This document shows, piece after piece, positions 32,496-42,993 of a DNA stretch of 49,894 bases (positions are counted from its first letter, which is position 1; each line of letters opens with the position of its first letter). Source of the stretch: Hyphomicrobiales bacterium. Lineage in GTDB: Bacteria > Pseudomonadota > Alphaproteobacteria > Rhizobiales > Rhizobiaceae. Made by a program: the position numbers and the translations under genes. The notes beneath the pieces were generated by a model that was given only the letters and a program-made list of their open reading frames with translations, did no database searches and was not told the DNA's origin. The DNA is taken from the NCBI GenBank assembly GCA_900474095.1, contig UCOA01000097.1:1-49894 (forward strand). The letters run 5' to 3'.

Positions 32496-33560
32496 TCACC
32501 CCTTCCTTGCCAACTGCATCAACGTCACCTGCTGCTGCAAGCGGCGCTGGGCCTGGTCGACCACCACCGCAACGATGATGACGATACCCTTGATCACCAT
32601 CTGCCAGAAGGAGGAGACCCCCATCATCACCAGACCGTCTGACAGAATACCGATGACGAAGGCGCCGATGATGGTGCCACCGATCGTGCCGCGACCGCCG
32701 GACATCGAGGTGCCACCGAGGACGGCTGCGGCAATGGCGTTAAGCTCGAAGGAGTTGCCGGTGGCCGGATGCGAGGCCATCAGCTCCGACGAAATGACAA
32801 TGCCGACGATGGCGGCGCAGAAGCCGGAGAACATGTAGACGAACATCTTGACGCGATCGACGCGGATGCCCGACATGCGGGCGGCTCGCTCGTTGCCTCC
32901 GACGGCGAAGATCTGGCGGCCGATCGGCACGTATTTCGCGACATAGGCGGCGGCGAGCGCAACGACGATCAGGATCCAGATCGATACCGGCAGGCCGATG
33001 ATGCGGCCGGAACCAAGGAAGCCGAAGCCGGTCGTTGCTAGCTCCGGCTTGCCGACGAGGTTCGGGAACGTCTGGCCGTCCGAGGAGAGCAGGGCGAATC
33101 CCCGGGCGACGTAGAGCGTGCCGAGCGTAGCGATGAAGGGGGCGACATTGAGCTTGGTGATCAGGAGACCGTTCACCGCGCCGATGGCAACGCCGACCGC
33201 GAGCGTGATCAGGCAGACCTCGACGACATTGAAATACATCGTATAGCCGAACTGCAGATCGATGCCGTTGAGGATCAGACCGCCGGCGACCATGCCGCAG
33301 AGGCCGACGATCGAGCCGACCGAAAGGTCGATGCCGCCGGTGATGATGACGAAAGTCATGCCCATGGCGAGGAAGGCATTCAGTGCCACATGCTTCGACA
33401 TCAGGATGATATTGGCCGTCGACAGGAAGTTCGGCGCGAAGATCGAGAAGAAGGCGATGACTGCAAAGAGCGCGATGAACGTCCTGAGCTTCATCAGCGT
33501 TAAAAGGATGGAGCCGCTATCGGTTGCCGGTGCTTTTTCGGTCGCGGTTGCGGTGATCAT
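32496..33560 (-). CDS. D-apiose ABC transporter permease (RbsC family)
   Basis: 354 residues with roughly ten hydrophobic helices and the RbsC elements GGIDLSVGSIVGLCGM, VGGNERAARMSGI and AAAVLGGTSMSGGRGT. A single permease gene suggests a homodimer, in contrast to the two-permease system at 4563-6556. The gene shares one base with the ATPase stop (TAATG), so translation is coupled. The C-terminus (VVDQAQRRLQQQ) is charged, cytoplasmic. Substrate assignment comes from the surrounding apiose enzymes. Confidence 0.92.
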   Translation of the reverse strand: MITATATEKAPATDSGSILLTLMKLRTFIALFAVIAFFSIFAPNFLSTANIILMSKHVALNAFLAMGMTFVIITGGIDLSVGSIVGLCGMVAGGLILNGIDLQFGYTMYFNVVEVCLITLAVGVAIGAVNGLLITKLNVAPFIATLGTLYVARGFALLSSDGQTFPNLVGKPELATTGFGFLGSGRIIGLPVSIWILIVVALAAAYVAKYVPIGRQIFAVGGNERAARMSGIRVDRVKMFVYMFSGFCAAIVGIVISSELMASHPATGNSFELNAIAAAVLGGTSMSGGRGTIGGTIIGAFVIGILSDGLVMMGVSSFWQMVIKGIVIIVAVVVDQAQRRLQQQVTLMQLARKG

Positions 33561-35116
33561 TACGCAGTTTCCCCAGTGGTTTTGTGTTCGGCCGATTTGT
33601 GTCCCTCGGACGCAGCCTTGACGATGAGCTCTTCGGTGGCATCCGCCCTGTTAAGGATCATGGTTACCCTGCCGTTGCTCATCACGGCGATGCGGTCGGA
33701 GAGCGCCATGACCTCGTCGAGGTCGGAAGTCGAAAACAGGATGGCGAGCCCTTCACCAGCGAGCCTGCGCATAGTGCGGAAGACATCAGCCTTGGCGCCG
33801 ACATCGATGCCGCGGCTCGGCTCGTCCATTAGCAGCACCTTGGGGTTGGTCATCAGGGCCTTGCCGATGACAACCTTCTGCTGGTTGCCACCGGACATCG
33901 AGGTAACTTCGAAATCCGGATTCGGCGCCTTGATCGAGAGGTTGCGGACCTGTTCCTTGATGGCCGTCTGTTCGCGGTCGCTGGCGATGTGGAAACCGAA
34001 CTTCACGAATTTCTCGAGGCTTGCCAGAGTGAGGTTAGAAGCGATCGACAAGACCTGCACGAGGCCTTCCCGCTGCCGGTCTTCCGGGATGAGCGCAAGG
34101 CCTTTTCGGATACGGGTGGAGGTGTCCTTAGCGAAGATCTCTTCGCCCGAGACGAAGATTTGGCCGGTCGAGTGCGCGTGCTGGCCGATGACGCATTCGA
34201 AGAACTCGCTGCGGCCGGCGCCCATGAGGCCGTAGATGCCGAGAACCTCGCCGGCCCTGACCGAGATAGACAGGTGATCGACGGCAAGACCGCCCGTCCT
34301 GCGCGGCAGGCAGATATTCTCCGCGCGGAAGGCTTCACTGCCGAGCTTGTGGTCAACGGATTTGGCAAAATCCTTGGCATCGGAACCGATCATCGAGCGG
34401 ACGATCCATTTGGTGTCGATATCCCGAACCATTGCCTGGCCGGTGATCTGGCCGTCGCGCAGCACGGTGATGTAATCGCCGATGCGCATCAGCTCTTCCA
34501 GCCGGTGCGAGATGTAGACAATGGCGACGCCCTGCGCCTTCAACTCGCCGATGACCTTGAAGAGGATATCGACTTCCGCGGCCGACAATGCCGAGGTCGG
34601 CTCGTCGAGAATGAGGATACGGGTATCGAGCGAGATCGCCTTGGCGATTTCCACAAGCTGCTGTTGACCGATCGGCAGGTCCTCGACCATGGTTTCGGCG
34701 CTGATGCCAGCGTCAAGCTTGTCGAGGAAATGATTAGCCTTTTCGACTTGCGCCTTGTGATCGATGCCACGAATGCGGCGGGTGATCTCGCGGGTGGCGA
34801 AGATGTTTTCGGCGACCGAGAGATTGCCGAACAGGTTCAATTCCTGGAATACCATGCCGATGCCATGCCTCTGCGCATCGGCCGGGGAGTTGAACTCGAC
34901 CTCCTTGCCGTCGAGCAGGATGCGGCCGAGAGAAGGTTTCTCGACGCCGGCGATCATGCGCATCAGCGTCGACTTGCCGGCGCCGTTTTCGCCGACGAGC
35001 ACGTTGACCGCGCCGCGCTTCAGCTCGAGGCTCGCATGCTTGACTGCAACGATGCCCGAATAGACTTTAGTGACGTCGTCGAGCTTCAGGATGGTCTCAT
35101 GTGTCTCGGCTGCCAT
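33560..35116 (-). CDS. D-apiose ABC transporter ATP-binding protein (RbsA type)
   Basis: 518 residues with two ATPase domains. Domain one: Walker A GENGAGKSTLMRM, Walker B ILILDEPTSAL with a weak signature (LPIGQQQLVEIAKA). Domain two: degenerate Walker A (GLMGAGRSEF), signature MSGGNQQKVVIGKAL and Walker B VLLMDEPSRGIDVGAK, with the catalytic Glu intact, unlike the ATPase at 3056-4570. It works with the permease at 32496-33560 and the binding protein at 35836-36777. It starts one base after the DUF2291 stop codon region, in a compact operon. Confidence 0.94.
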   Translation of the reverse strand: MAAETHETILKLDDVTKVYSGIVAVKHASLELKRGAVNVLVGENGAGKSTLMRMIAGVEKPSLGRILLDGKEVEFNSPADAQRHGIGMVFQELNLFGNLSVAENIFATREITRRIRGIDHKAQVEKANHFLDKLDAGISAETMVEDLPIGQQQLVEIAKAISLDTRILILDEPTSALSAAEVDILFKVIGELKAQGVAIVYISHRLEELMRIGDYITVLRDGQITGQAMVRDIDTKWIVRSMIGSDAKDFAKSVDHKLGSEAFRAENICLPRRTGGLAVDHLSISVRAGEVLGIYGLMGAGRSEFFECVIGQHAHSTGQIFVSGEEIFAKDTSTRIRKGLALIPEDRQREGLVQVLSIASNLTLASLEKFVKFGFHIASDREQTAIKEQVRNLSIKAPNPDFEVTSMSGGNQQKVVIGKALMTNPKVLLMDEPSRGIDVGAKADVFRTMRRLAGEGLAILFSTSDLDEVMALSDRIAVMSNGRVTMILNRADATEELIVKAASEGHKSAEHKTTGETA

Positions 35117-35117
35117 G

Positions 35118-35762
35118 TCAGCCGCCGATCGTGATGGTGGCGGGGGTCAGCAATGCCGGCTGGCCGTTGAACGGCAGCGGATAGGCGCCGAGCGCTTCCA
35201 CGTTTTTGCCTTCGAGGCCTTCGCGCGGTAGCTTTTCGAGGGTCAGGCCGTTGACATGGATGTTGAAGGCCTTGCCGAATTCAGCCCACTGGATCTGGTT
35301 CTTGAATTCGTTGAAATTGACGAAGTCGAGGCTGTCGCGGATCGCGGTGCCCTTGATGACCGGGCCGATCTGGACGCGCACATCCGCCTTGCCGTCGCCA
35401 TCGACATCAGTGTCGAGGTAGGCAGCACGGGATTTCGTTTCGGCCTTGACGATCGTGCCGGAGACTTTCGCGGCAAATGTCCAGGGGGCCGTGCCGTCCT
35501 TTTCCTTGTGGCCGTATTTTGCCGCGGCGGCATCGAGATCGGATTTCGACAGAGCGGAAACCTCCTGGAAGGTTCCGGCGCGCGTTTCCAGGAACGGAAT
35601 GACTTTTGCTTCCCATACTTCCGCGACCTGGCGATCGGGATTGAACCCGCCGCTTGCAGCTTCTGCGGCCTCTTCGGCCGTCGGCGTCTTGATGATCTTG
35701 CAACCGGGCAGGGCCAGCACGATGGCGAGCGAGATTGCGGCGGCTGTCACGACGTTCGGCAT
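35118..35762 (-). CDS. DUF2291 putative lipoprotein of RbsABC-type operons
   Basis: 214 residues from ATG 35762 (GGAG ten bases upstream); a GTG at 35780 would add six residues. The N-terminus is a lipoprotein signal (hydrophobic stretch, then LALPGCKIIKT with the lipobox Cys). The rest matches DUF2291: EVWEAKVIPFLETRAGTF, DVDGDGKADVRVQIGPVIKG and FVNFNEFKNQIQWAEFGKAF. DUF2291 proteins are often encoded beside RbsA-like ATPases and are presumed periplasmic accessory factors of sugar uptake. It stands between the binding-protein and ATPase genes. Confidence 0.85.
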   Translation of the reverse strand: MPNVVTAAAISLAIVLALPGCKIIKTPTAEEAAEAASGGFNPDRQVAEVWEAKVIPFLETRAGTFQEVSALSKSDLDAAAAKYGHKEKDGTAPWTFAAKVSGTIVKAETKSRAAYLDTDVDGDGKADVRVQIGPVIKGTAIRDSLDFVNFNEFKNQIQWAEFGKAFNIHVNGLTLEKLPREGLEGKNVEALGAYPLPFNGQPALLTPATITIGG

Positions 35763-35791
35763 GGAATTCTGCTCCGGCACGTGGAAATAAA

Positions 35792-35818
35792 CGCAGGGCG
35801 GAGTCTGTCCGCCCTGCG
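35792..35818 (-). promoter_or_regulatory. strong stem-loop after the binding-protein gene (attenuator-like)
   Basis: Perfect 11-bp arms CGCAGGGCGGA (35792-35802) and TCCGCCCTGCG (35808-35818) around a five-base loop, followed on the minus strand by TTTATTT. It lies 18 bases past the binding-protein stop. It could stop most transcripts or protect the upstream mRNA, giving binding protein in excess of membrane parts. Confidence 0.75.
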
Positions 35819-35835
35819 CGCATTCTTTGGGAGGA

Positions 35836-37684
<1,849 letters not shown>

Positions 37685-37725
37685 TTTTCCTCGCGTGTGT
37701 CTGGGTTGGCGACGACTATAGCCAA

Positions 37726-37739
37726 CTGGTATAATGAGT
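37726..37739. promoter_or_regulatory. putative operator motif, copy upstream of apnO
   Basis: CTGGTATAATGAGT, identical to 41726-41739 upstream of oiaC and the GntR gene. Followed by CAATCAGTATATCAG, another similar half. Candidate binding site of the divergent FCD regulator. Confidence 0.5.
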
Positions 37740-37821
37740 CAATCAGTATATCAGTAGATCTACGAATTTTTGTGCTTACTGAGAAAAGAAAATTCAGCGG
37801 CATCGCAGTCCGCTTACTCGG

Positions 37822-38259
37822 CTACTTAACCCTGTCCAGTCGGTTGATGGCCTCAACATTATCGGCCGACGCGCCCTTGGGGTCGAAGTCGGATTCCAGC
37901 CACTTGTCGACGATCCTCTTGGCAAGTTCCGGGCCGATGACACGGGCACCCATCGTGATGATCTGCGCGTTGTTAGACTTCGCCGCGCGTTCAGCCGAAT
38001 AGGTGTCGTGGGTCAGAGCGGCGCGGATGCCGGGAACCTTGTTGGCCGAAATCGCTACGCCGATGCCCGTGCCGCAGATCAGAATGCCGCGCTCGTTCTG
38101 ACCATCGATGATGGTCTGCGCCAGCGCCAGCGACAGGTCGGCATAGTAGCCGGATTGGCTGAGGTCGCTGACCTTAAGGTGCGGCCGGGTGGCGAGGTGG
38201 GCGGCTATGACGTCGAGCAGCGGCTTGCCCGCGCTGTCTGCTCCGATCGCGATATTCAT
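37822..38259 (-). CDS. derI: RpiB/LacAB-family isomerase, probable D-erythrulose-4-phosphate isomerase
   Basis: 145 residues, the length of RpiB. N-terminal [14 protein letters not shown] (His of the usual DHAG is Ser), catalytic-Cys motif [23 protein letters not shown], and [21 protein letters not shown]. RpiB-type DerI/EryI enzymes convert D-erythrulose 4-phosphate to D-erythrose 4-phosphate, which enters the pentose phosphate pathway. The triosephosphate-isomerase-like gene next to it would make the substrate. Both are the last genes of the oiaC-led segment. The pairing of TIM-like and RpiB-like genes is the same as in erythritol catabolism (EryH/EryI). Confidence 0.85.
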   Translation of the reverse strand: MNIAIGADSAGKPLLDVIAAHLATRPHLKVSDLSQSGYYADLSLALAQTIIDGQNERGILICGTGIGVAISANKVPGIRAALTHDTYSAERAAKSNNAQIITMGARVIGPELAKRIVDKWLESDFDPKGASADNVEAINRLDRVK

Positions 38260-38289
38260 GGGGTATCCTTCCGTTTTTCGTGGCCTGGT

Positions 38290-39051
38290 TCAGGGGAGCG
38301 CCTTGGAGACGCGGCCGAGAATGTCGAGATAGCCGGAAACCGCCCAGGCCGAGCGGCCGATGAACAGTCCGTCGATATGGCTGCAGGCGGCGAACTCCAC
38401 GCAATTGTCTGGATTGACGCTACCGCCATAGAGCACCGGGATTTTTCGCCCGAGCACGGCTTGCGCGGCTTCAGAGATCGTCGCATGGCGCGCATCGGCA
38501 TAGTCCGAGGATGCCGGAATACCCTTGACGCCGATCGCCCAGACTGGCTCGTAGGCGATCAGGATGTCAGCATTCCTAGCCTCGCCTTGAAGCCGCCCAA
38601 GAGCACCTTCGACCTGCGCCTTCAGCACCGCATCCGCCAGCCCGCTCTCGCGCTCGACAAGCGTCTCGCCGATGCAGATCAGCGGAATCAAAGCATGACG
38701 CACGGCGCTCTCGACCTTCAATCCAACGGTCTCGTCCGTCTCGCCGAAGAATTCTCGGCGCTCGCTATGGCCAAGTTCGACCAGATCGAGCCCGCAATCG
38801 ACCAGCATCGGCGCAGAGATCTCGCCGGTCCAGGCGCCGGTATCGTCCCAGTGCATGTTCTGGGCTCCAATCTTCACCGAGGTACCCTTCAGCGCCGCCT
38901 TGACCTCACGCGCGGCGGTGAACGGCGGGATGACAAAGCGCTGAATGCGCGCATCGCGCGCGGCATCCGTAACGACAAGAGCATTCGCAAAGGCGAGAGC
39001 CTCTGCGAGCAGCTTGTTCATCTTGAAGCTCGTCCCTACCCAGAATGTCAT
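38290..39051 (-). CDS. lerI: triosephosphate-isomerase-like L-erythrulose-1-phosphate isomerase
   Basis: 253 residues with all triosephosphate isomerase landmarks: Lys10 (GTSFKMNK), His95 (ELGHSERREFFGE), Glu168 (IAYEPVWAIG) and the phosphate loop VLYGGSVNPDN. The context, with a RuBisCO-like decarboxylase that releases L-erythrulose 1-phosphate and an RpiB-like enzyme that takes D-erythrulose 4-phosphate, points to LerI/EryH rather than a glycolytic enzyme. It starts with ATG 39051; the Asn of the canonical N-K-H-E set is Thr-Ser (GTSFK for GNWK), typical of such paralogues. Confidence 0.87.
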   Translation of the reverse strand: MTFWVGTSFKMNKLLAEALAFANALVVTDAARDARIQRFVIPPFTAAREVKAALKGTSVKIGAQNMHWDDTGAWTGEISAPMLVDCGLDLVELGHSERREFFGETDETVGLKVESAVRHALIPLICIGETLVERESGLADAVLKAQVEGALGRLQGEARNADILIAYEPVWAIGVKGIPASSDYADARHATISEAAQAVLGRKIPVLYGGSVNPDNCVEFAACSHIDGLFIGRSAWAVSGYLDILGRVSKALP

Positions 39052-39069
39052 CGTTTCATTCCTCCTCGA

Positions 39070-40410
39070 TTACGCCTGCTCGCCGTCTCGGATCTGCGAG
39101 AAATAGGCATCCGAACCCACCTGGCCGCCCTTCAGGGCGATCTGCAGACCGTTCGTCGCGGCGTGCGTGCCATGGGCTGTACAGAGGGGGGAACCGGGCG
39201 TCTGGGGCAACGGTAGCAGGGTCGTCAGCGCCTCCACGTTCAACTCCCGCAGCGCATGGCTTGATGTGTCACCGCCCGCGATGACGACGCGTTTCAGGTG
39301 CTGTTCCTCAGTGAGGCGACACAGGATTTTGCCGAGCATTCGGCCGAGGCGATGGCGGCTACCGGCAATCCTGTCGATATCGCTGCCGCGGTCAGCGGAT
39401 GGGCCGAGTGCAGTGTTGAGGATGACGCTGCTGCCCTGTTGAAGACATTCGATGCCCGCGGCGACGGCACGTTCCAGCGCAGCGTTACCATTCTCGCCGA
39501 GCAGTTCCATCGGCTCGAGGTTGATGCCGGCAAAGCCATTTTCGGTGGCGTGGCGGATCTGGCGCTCTGTGGTGGGCGAGACGCTGCCGGAAACGACGGC
39601 GATGCGATGAGCCCTTCCGGGGAGAGGAAACGTCCCGCGTCCCGACGTCAGCCCGGCTTGCGACCAGGCGGTAAGGAGCGCGTATTCGACGCCAGAAGAA
39701 CCCGAGACGAACCAGCCGTTGCCGGGCTTCAGCCGGAAGAGCTGGCGACCGGCATTGATCTGGCTTTCGGTGCTATCGACGTCGAAGAGTACCATGCCGT
39801 CTGCGCGTTCGCAGAGGGCATCGATCTTGTCATCGGCGTCTTTGGCGGCCAGCATCGGTAAATCGGCAAGCCGTGTCTCAAGCGCCGTCTGTTCCTTGAG
39901 GTGCAGACGCAGGTCAGCCTCGGCCATGGGGGTTACAGGGTGGCGGCTCATCACCGGGTGTCGGTCGATGCGATAGACCTCGCCCCGATAGGCAGCGAAG
40001 AGGTGTCCAAAGGCTGTATAGCGTTTCAGCTGCGGCGCGCCGACGACGAGAGGAACATAGGCCTGATCGAACAGTTTCTTTCCGATCTCGACTGCCTTGC
40101 CGATGTTGCCGATTTGCGGGCTCGAGTCGAAGGTCGAGCAAACCTTGTAGTGGCAGATGGCGGCATTCAGGCTTTTCAACCAAGCAAGGGCGAGCGTGAG
40201 GTGTTCATCCATCCAGTCCGGGGTTTCACTGCGGCTCGTGCCGGCAAGACCAATCCCGCGGCAATGGCTGAAGCGATGCAGAAGACCTTCATCCGGGATG
40301 TCCATGAACAAGACGGTCTCCACGCCGTTAGAGGCGAGCGCTTCCATCACATCGGTGGAGCCGGTGAGGTCGTCGCCATAATAGGAAAGGAGTAGATCGG
40401 GTTTCGTCAT
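39070..40410 (-). CDS. oiaK: 3-oxo-isoapionate kinase (DUF1537 four-carbon acid sugar kinase family)
   Basis: 446 residues. The N-terminal DUF1537 motif YYGDDLTGSTDVMEAL (Asp-Asp for substrate binding), the central VSGSVSPTTERQIRHA, and the C-terminal nucleotide-binding VVIAGGDTSSHALREL are all present. Members phosphorylate acid sugars; OiaK phosphorylates 3-oxo-isoapionate at O4. The open frame extends to 40641, but through the RuBisCO-like gene; ATG 40410 lies five bases after that gene's stop and gives the family start. It makes the substrate for the RuBisCO-like protein encoded immediately upstream. Confidence 0.87.
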   Translation of the reverse strand: MTKPDLLLSYYGDDLTGSTDVMEALASNGVETVLFMDIPDEGLLHRFSHCRGIGLAGTSRSETPDWMDEHLTLALAWLKSLNAAICHYKVCSTFDSSPQIGNIGKAVEIGKKLFDQAYVPLVVGAPQLKRYTAFGHLFAAYRGEVYRIDRHPVMSRHPVTPMAEADLRLHLKEQTALETRLADLPMLAAKDADDKIDALCERADGMVLFDVDSTESQINAGRQLFRLKPGNGWFVSGSSGVEYALLTAWSQAGLTSGRGTFPLPGRAHRIAVVSGSVSPTTERQIRHATENGFAGINLEPMELLGENGNAALERAVAAGIECLQQGSSVILNTALGPSADRGSDIDRIAGSRHRLGRMLGKILCRLTEEQHLKRVVIAGGDTSSHALRELNVEALTTLLPLPQTPGSPLCTAHGTHAATNGLQIALKGGQVGSDAYFSQIRDGEQA

Positions 40411-40415
40411 GGCTC

Positions 40416-41669
40416 TCACTCGCCTTTGCCGAATTTTTTGAGCGACGCCGCCAACTCCGGATGGTCCTCGGCATAGGTTTCGAGCGGGATGTCCGCAACC
40501 GCTGCTTGCCAGGCCTGCTGCACGGCATGCACACCGGCGACGGGGCCACCTGGATGACTGACGATACCGCCGCCGCACAGATAGAGAAGATCCGTCGTGC
40601 GGCCGGTGCGGCGGTAGGTTTCGGGCGCTTGCCCGCCCCATTGACCGGAGCCTGCAACGGGAAGCGCGCAGTCGGACGCGTCAAACAGTGGCGTAGTGAC
40701 AGCCTTGAAGGATTCGACGAAGCTCTCGTCCGGTTCCCAGTATTTGACTCCGATGCCGTTGATCTGGAACTGGTCGACGCCGAGCAGACGCCAGAACTGC
40801 TGCCAGACCTTGAAATCGAAACCAATGCCGGGATGACGCGTCAGCACGTCCCAACCGTTGCGATGAGCGTGCAACACGAGGCCAGAGCGTTTGCGCAAAA
40901 ATGCCATGGCGCCCATGCCGATGGAGTTGATGTTGACGACGGCGCAGTTGCCACCCGCCTTCAGAACGAGGTCGTGGTTTCGCATCATCTCGTCCGGATC
41001 AGTGTGGGAGATGCCGAACGCATACATCACCTTTTTGCCGGTCTTCTGCTCATGATCGAGGATCTTGGGCATGATGGCGGCAACGCGTTCCTCGAGCGGA
41101 GAATAGACCGGGCTCATCAGTTTCTCGTCGTCTTTGATGAAATCGACGCCAGACTGGATGAGTTCGCCGACGAGTTCCGCGGTTTCCTGCGGACGCAAGC
41201 CAAGCGCCGGTTTGACGATGGTGCCGATGATCGGGCGGTCGTAGACGCCGGTGAGCCTCCGGCTTCCGGCAAGACCGAACTGCGGGCCGGGATAGGCGCC
41301 GCGATAGGCCTCCGGCAGCTTGAGATCCACAACCCTGAGGCCGGTCAGGCCGCGAATGGAAAAGATGCCGCCGACAGCAATGGTCATCAAGGCAGAGAGA
41401 TCGGTGCCAATAGCATCGAGCGGGAAGGCGATATCTACTTCGGCGCGGTGTATGATGCCGTGCCCCGCCGGTGCCTCCGGCCAGCTTGGGAACGGCGCAT
41501 CCGGAAGGGGACGAATGGCGAGCACATGAGCGGCGACGCGCGCCTTTAGCTCCTGCGTCTCCCCTGGAACCGGTACGAATGTGCCTGTCGATTGATCGCT
41601 GGCGATCTTTTCCGCCATGCCCTCGGCGCTGCCGGGCGTTTCAATACGGTAGGTGACGGTGATCATCAT
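40416..41669 (-). CDS. oiaC: RuBisCO-like protein, probable 3-oxo-isoapionate-4-phosphate decarboxylase
   Basis: 417 residues of the RuBisCO large-subunit superfamily. Active-site equivalents: Lys153 (GTIVKPALGL; the second Lys of KPK is Ala), the metal cluster Lys179-Asp180-Asp181-Glu182 (FIKDDEKL) with a carbamate-type Lys, His269-Arg270 (LHAHRN), Lys309 in loop 6 (GIGVKYW), Ser341 (SGQWGG) and Gly366-368 (LCGGGIVSHPGG). Two RuBisCO-like outcomes are known for this substrate: OiaC (decarboxylase) and OiaX (transcarboxylase/hydrolase). The presence of LerI and DerI genes, which process the L-erythrulose 1-phosphate released by OiaC, favours OiaC. First gene of the operon, divergent from the GntR gene. 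Confidence 0.85.
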   Translation of the reverse strand: MMITVTYRIETPGSAEGMAEKIASDQSTGTFVPVPGETQELKARVAAHVLAIRPLPDAPFPSWPEAPAGHGIIHRAEVDIAFPLDAIGTDLSALMTIAVGGIFSIRGLTGLRVVDLKLPEAYRGAYPGPQFGLAGSRRLTGVYDRPIIGTIVKPALGLRPQETAELVGELIQSGVDFIKDDEKLMSPVYSPLEERVAAIMPKILDHEQKTGKKVMYAFGISHTDPDEMMRNHDLVLKAGGNCAVVNINSIGMGAMAFLRKRSGLVLHAHRNGWDVLTRHPGIGFDFKVWQQFWRLLGVDQFQINGIGVKYWEPDESFVESFKAVTTPLFDASDCALPVAGSGQWGGQAPETYRRTGRTTDLLYLCGGGIVSHPGGPVAGVHAVQQAWQAAVADIPLETYAEDHPELAASLKKFGKGE

Positions 41670-41847
41670 GAATTGTCCGTTGCTCCTTTATGCCAACACG
41701 TTTATTGATGACGTCACCTCATGAGCTGGTATAATGAGTATTCCAATTCGTGCAAGATGTTTTAGGCTGTTCCTGGAAAGTTTTCGGGTCAAAACGGCGA
41801 CTGGATCTTTCCTTGCCAGTTCGCTCAGGACATAAGGAGGGGAGACC
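41670..41847. promoter_or_regulatory. divergent oiaC / GntR promoter with shared operator motif
   Basis: Holds CTGGTATAATGAGT (41726-41739), identical to the motif before apnO. On the plus strand it contains a perfect TATAAT (41730-41735) with TTGATG 19 bases upstream, which could drive the GntR gene; binding there would cause autoregulation and control of oiaC. Confidence 0.55.
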
Positions 41848-42570
41848 TTGATCCAGCGAGTGAGCATGAGCCAGCCAGTAGAGCAGATCGTGAGGCGCAA
41901 ACTCTCCGATGAAGTGTTTGACCGTCTTGAGCGGATGATTACATCCGGCGAGTTGAAGCCGGGCGACGATATGCCGTCGGAACGTGTTCTCATGGAGCGC
42001 TTTGGCGTGGGGCGCCCTGCGATACGCGAAGCGATGCAGTCACTAGCGAACATGGGCCTGGTCGCGATTTCGCACGGCGAGCGGGCGAAGGTTTTGGAGT
42101 TGACCGCGCAGTCCATCTTCCGGCAGGTCAATTCAACCGCAAAGATCATGTTGTCGCGATCATCCGACTCGCTGGAACATCTGAAAAACGCGCGTATTTT
42201 TTTCGAGCGGGGAATGGCGCGCGAAGCAGCCGCAAAAGCCACGGAACGGGATGTCGAAGAACTGCGCGAAATCCTTGAACGGCAGCGGCGATCGTTGGGA
42301 AAAGCCGAAGAATTCATTTCCGCCGATATGCAATTTCACACCCGCATCGCCCGGATCTCGGGCAATCCGATCTTCGTTGCAGTCAGCGAGGCAATGTTAG
42401 CCTGGCTCAAGGAATATCACACCGACATGCTCATTTGGACCGGCAAGGAAAAGTTCACGCTTGTTGAACACGAGAAGATAGTAGATCGACTGGCAGCAGC
42501 GGATGCCGATGGGGCCGAAGTCGCAATGTTGGTGCACCTTGAGAGATCAAGCGCACTGTATGTGAAGTAG
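41848..42570 (+). CDS. GntR-family (FCD) regulator of the apiose/apionate operon
   Basis: 240 residues. Winged helix at the N-terminus (KLSDEVFDRLERMITSGELK, PSERVLMERFGVGRPAIREAM) and an FCD effector domain (ARIFFERGMAREAA, DMQFHTRIARISGN, VEHEKIVDRLAAAD) with the His residues that usually bind metal. The start is a TTG at 41848, seven bases after AAGGAGG; the first ATG (41866) is too far from that site, so TTG is preferred. It is divergent from oiaC, with a motif repeated before apnO, so it probably controls the entire catabolic set. The ligand is likely an acid of the pathway, which is inference. Confidence 0.9.
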   Translation: MIQRVSMSQPVEQIVRRKLSDEVFDRLERMITSGELKPGDDMPSERVLMERFGVGRPAIREAMQSLANMGLVAISHGERAKVLELTAQSIFRQVNSTAKIMLSRSSDSLEHLKNARIFFERGMAREAAAKATERDVEELREILERQRRSLGKAEEFISADMQFHTRIARISGNPIFVAVSEAMLAWLKEYHTDMLIWTGKEKFTLVEHEKIVDRLAAADADGAEVAMLVHLERSSALYVK

Positions 42571-42993
42571 CCGTGGGTGTATTTCCCTCCTATGGCCGAC
42601 TCTTGTTAAACGATCTATCGCAACTCCGTATTCCCCAGTCAGCCGCATCGGCTGGTCGTCACCGAACATGACGGGTGTTCCGGAGCTACGCTCGATGACA
42701 TGGGCTGTCCTACTAAAGCTCGTAATCATCCCGATGCAAATCGCCTGGTGCTGGCTCAACCGCCACACAATTAGTGTATGAGCGGGCTTCTTGTCCCTTG
42801 CGACTCATTACGCAGAAAGAGACGTTGAAGGACGAGGTTTGACGACCGTATGCATCAAGCGAGCTGCTTGAACCGATGTTCGGTCCCGTCGCCGCCAATG
42901 TTGCGCCTTCTATCAGCCGAGGTGAAACTGGCGTCGATTGGGTCTACCTAATGGTGCGGGGTACACACCGAAAAGCTCTCGCTCATTTCGGCA
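42571..42993. other. intergenic region, no recognised gene
   Basis: Short minus-strand frames at 42547-42768 and 42713-42898 are open, but I recognise no family in them. Given the decayed genes to the right, they may be remnants too. Confidence 0.35.

Noticed and set aside
38290-39051. Housekeeping glycolytic triosephosphate isomerase
   Set aside because: The catalytic residues match, but position between RpiB-like, kinase and RuBisCO-like genes fits L-erythrulose-1-phosphate isomerase.
40416-41669. True RuBisCO for CO2 fixation, or methionine-salvage RuBisCO-like enzyme
   Set aside because: The KPK active-site motif is KPA, no small subunit, phosphoribulokinase or methionine-salvage genes are present, and D-apionate genes surround it.
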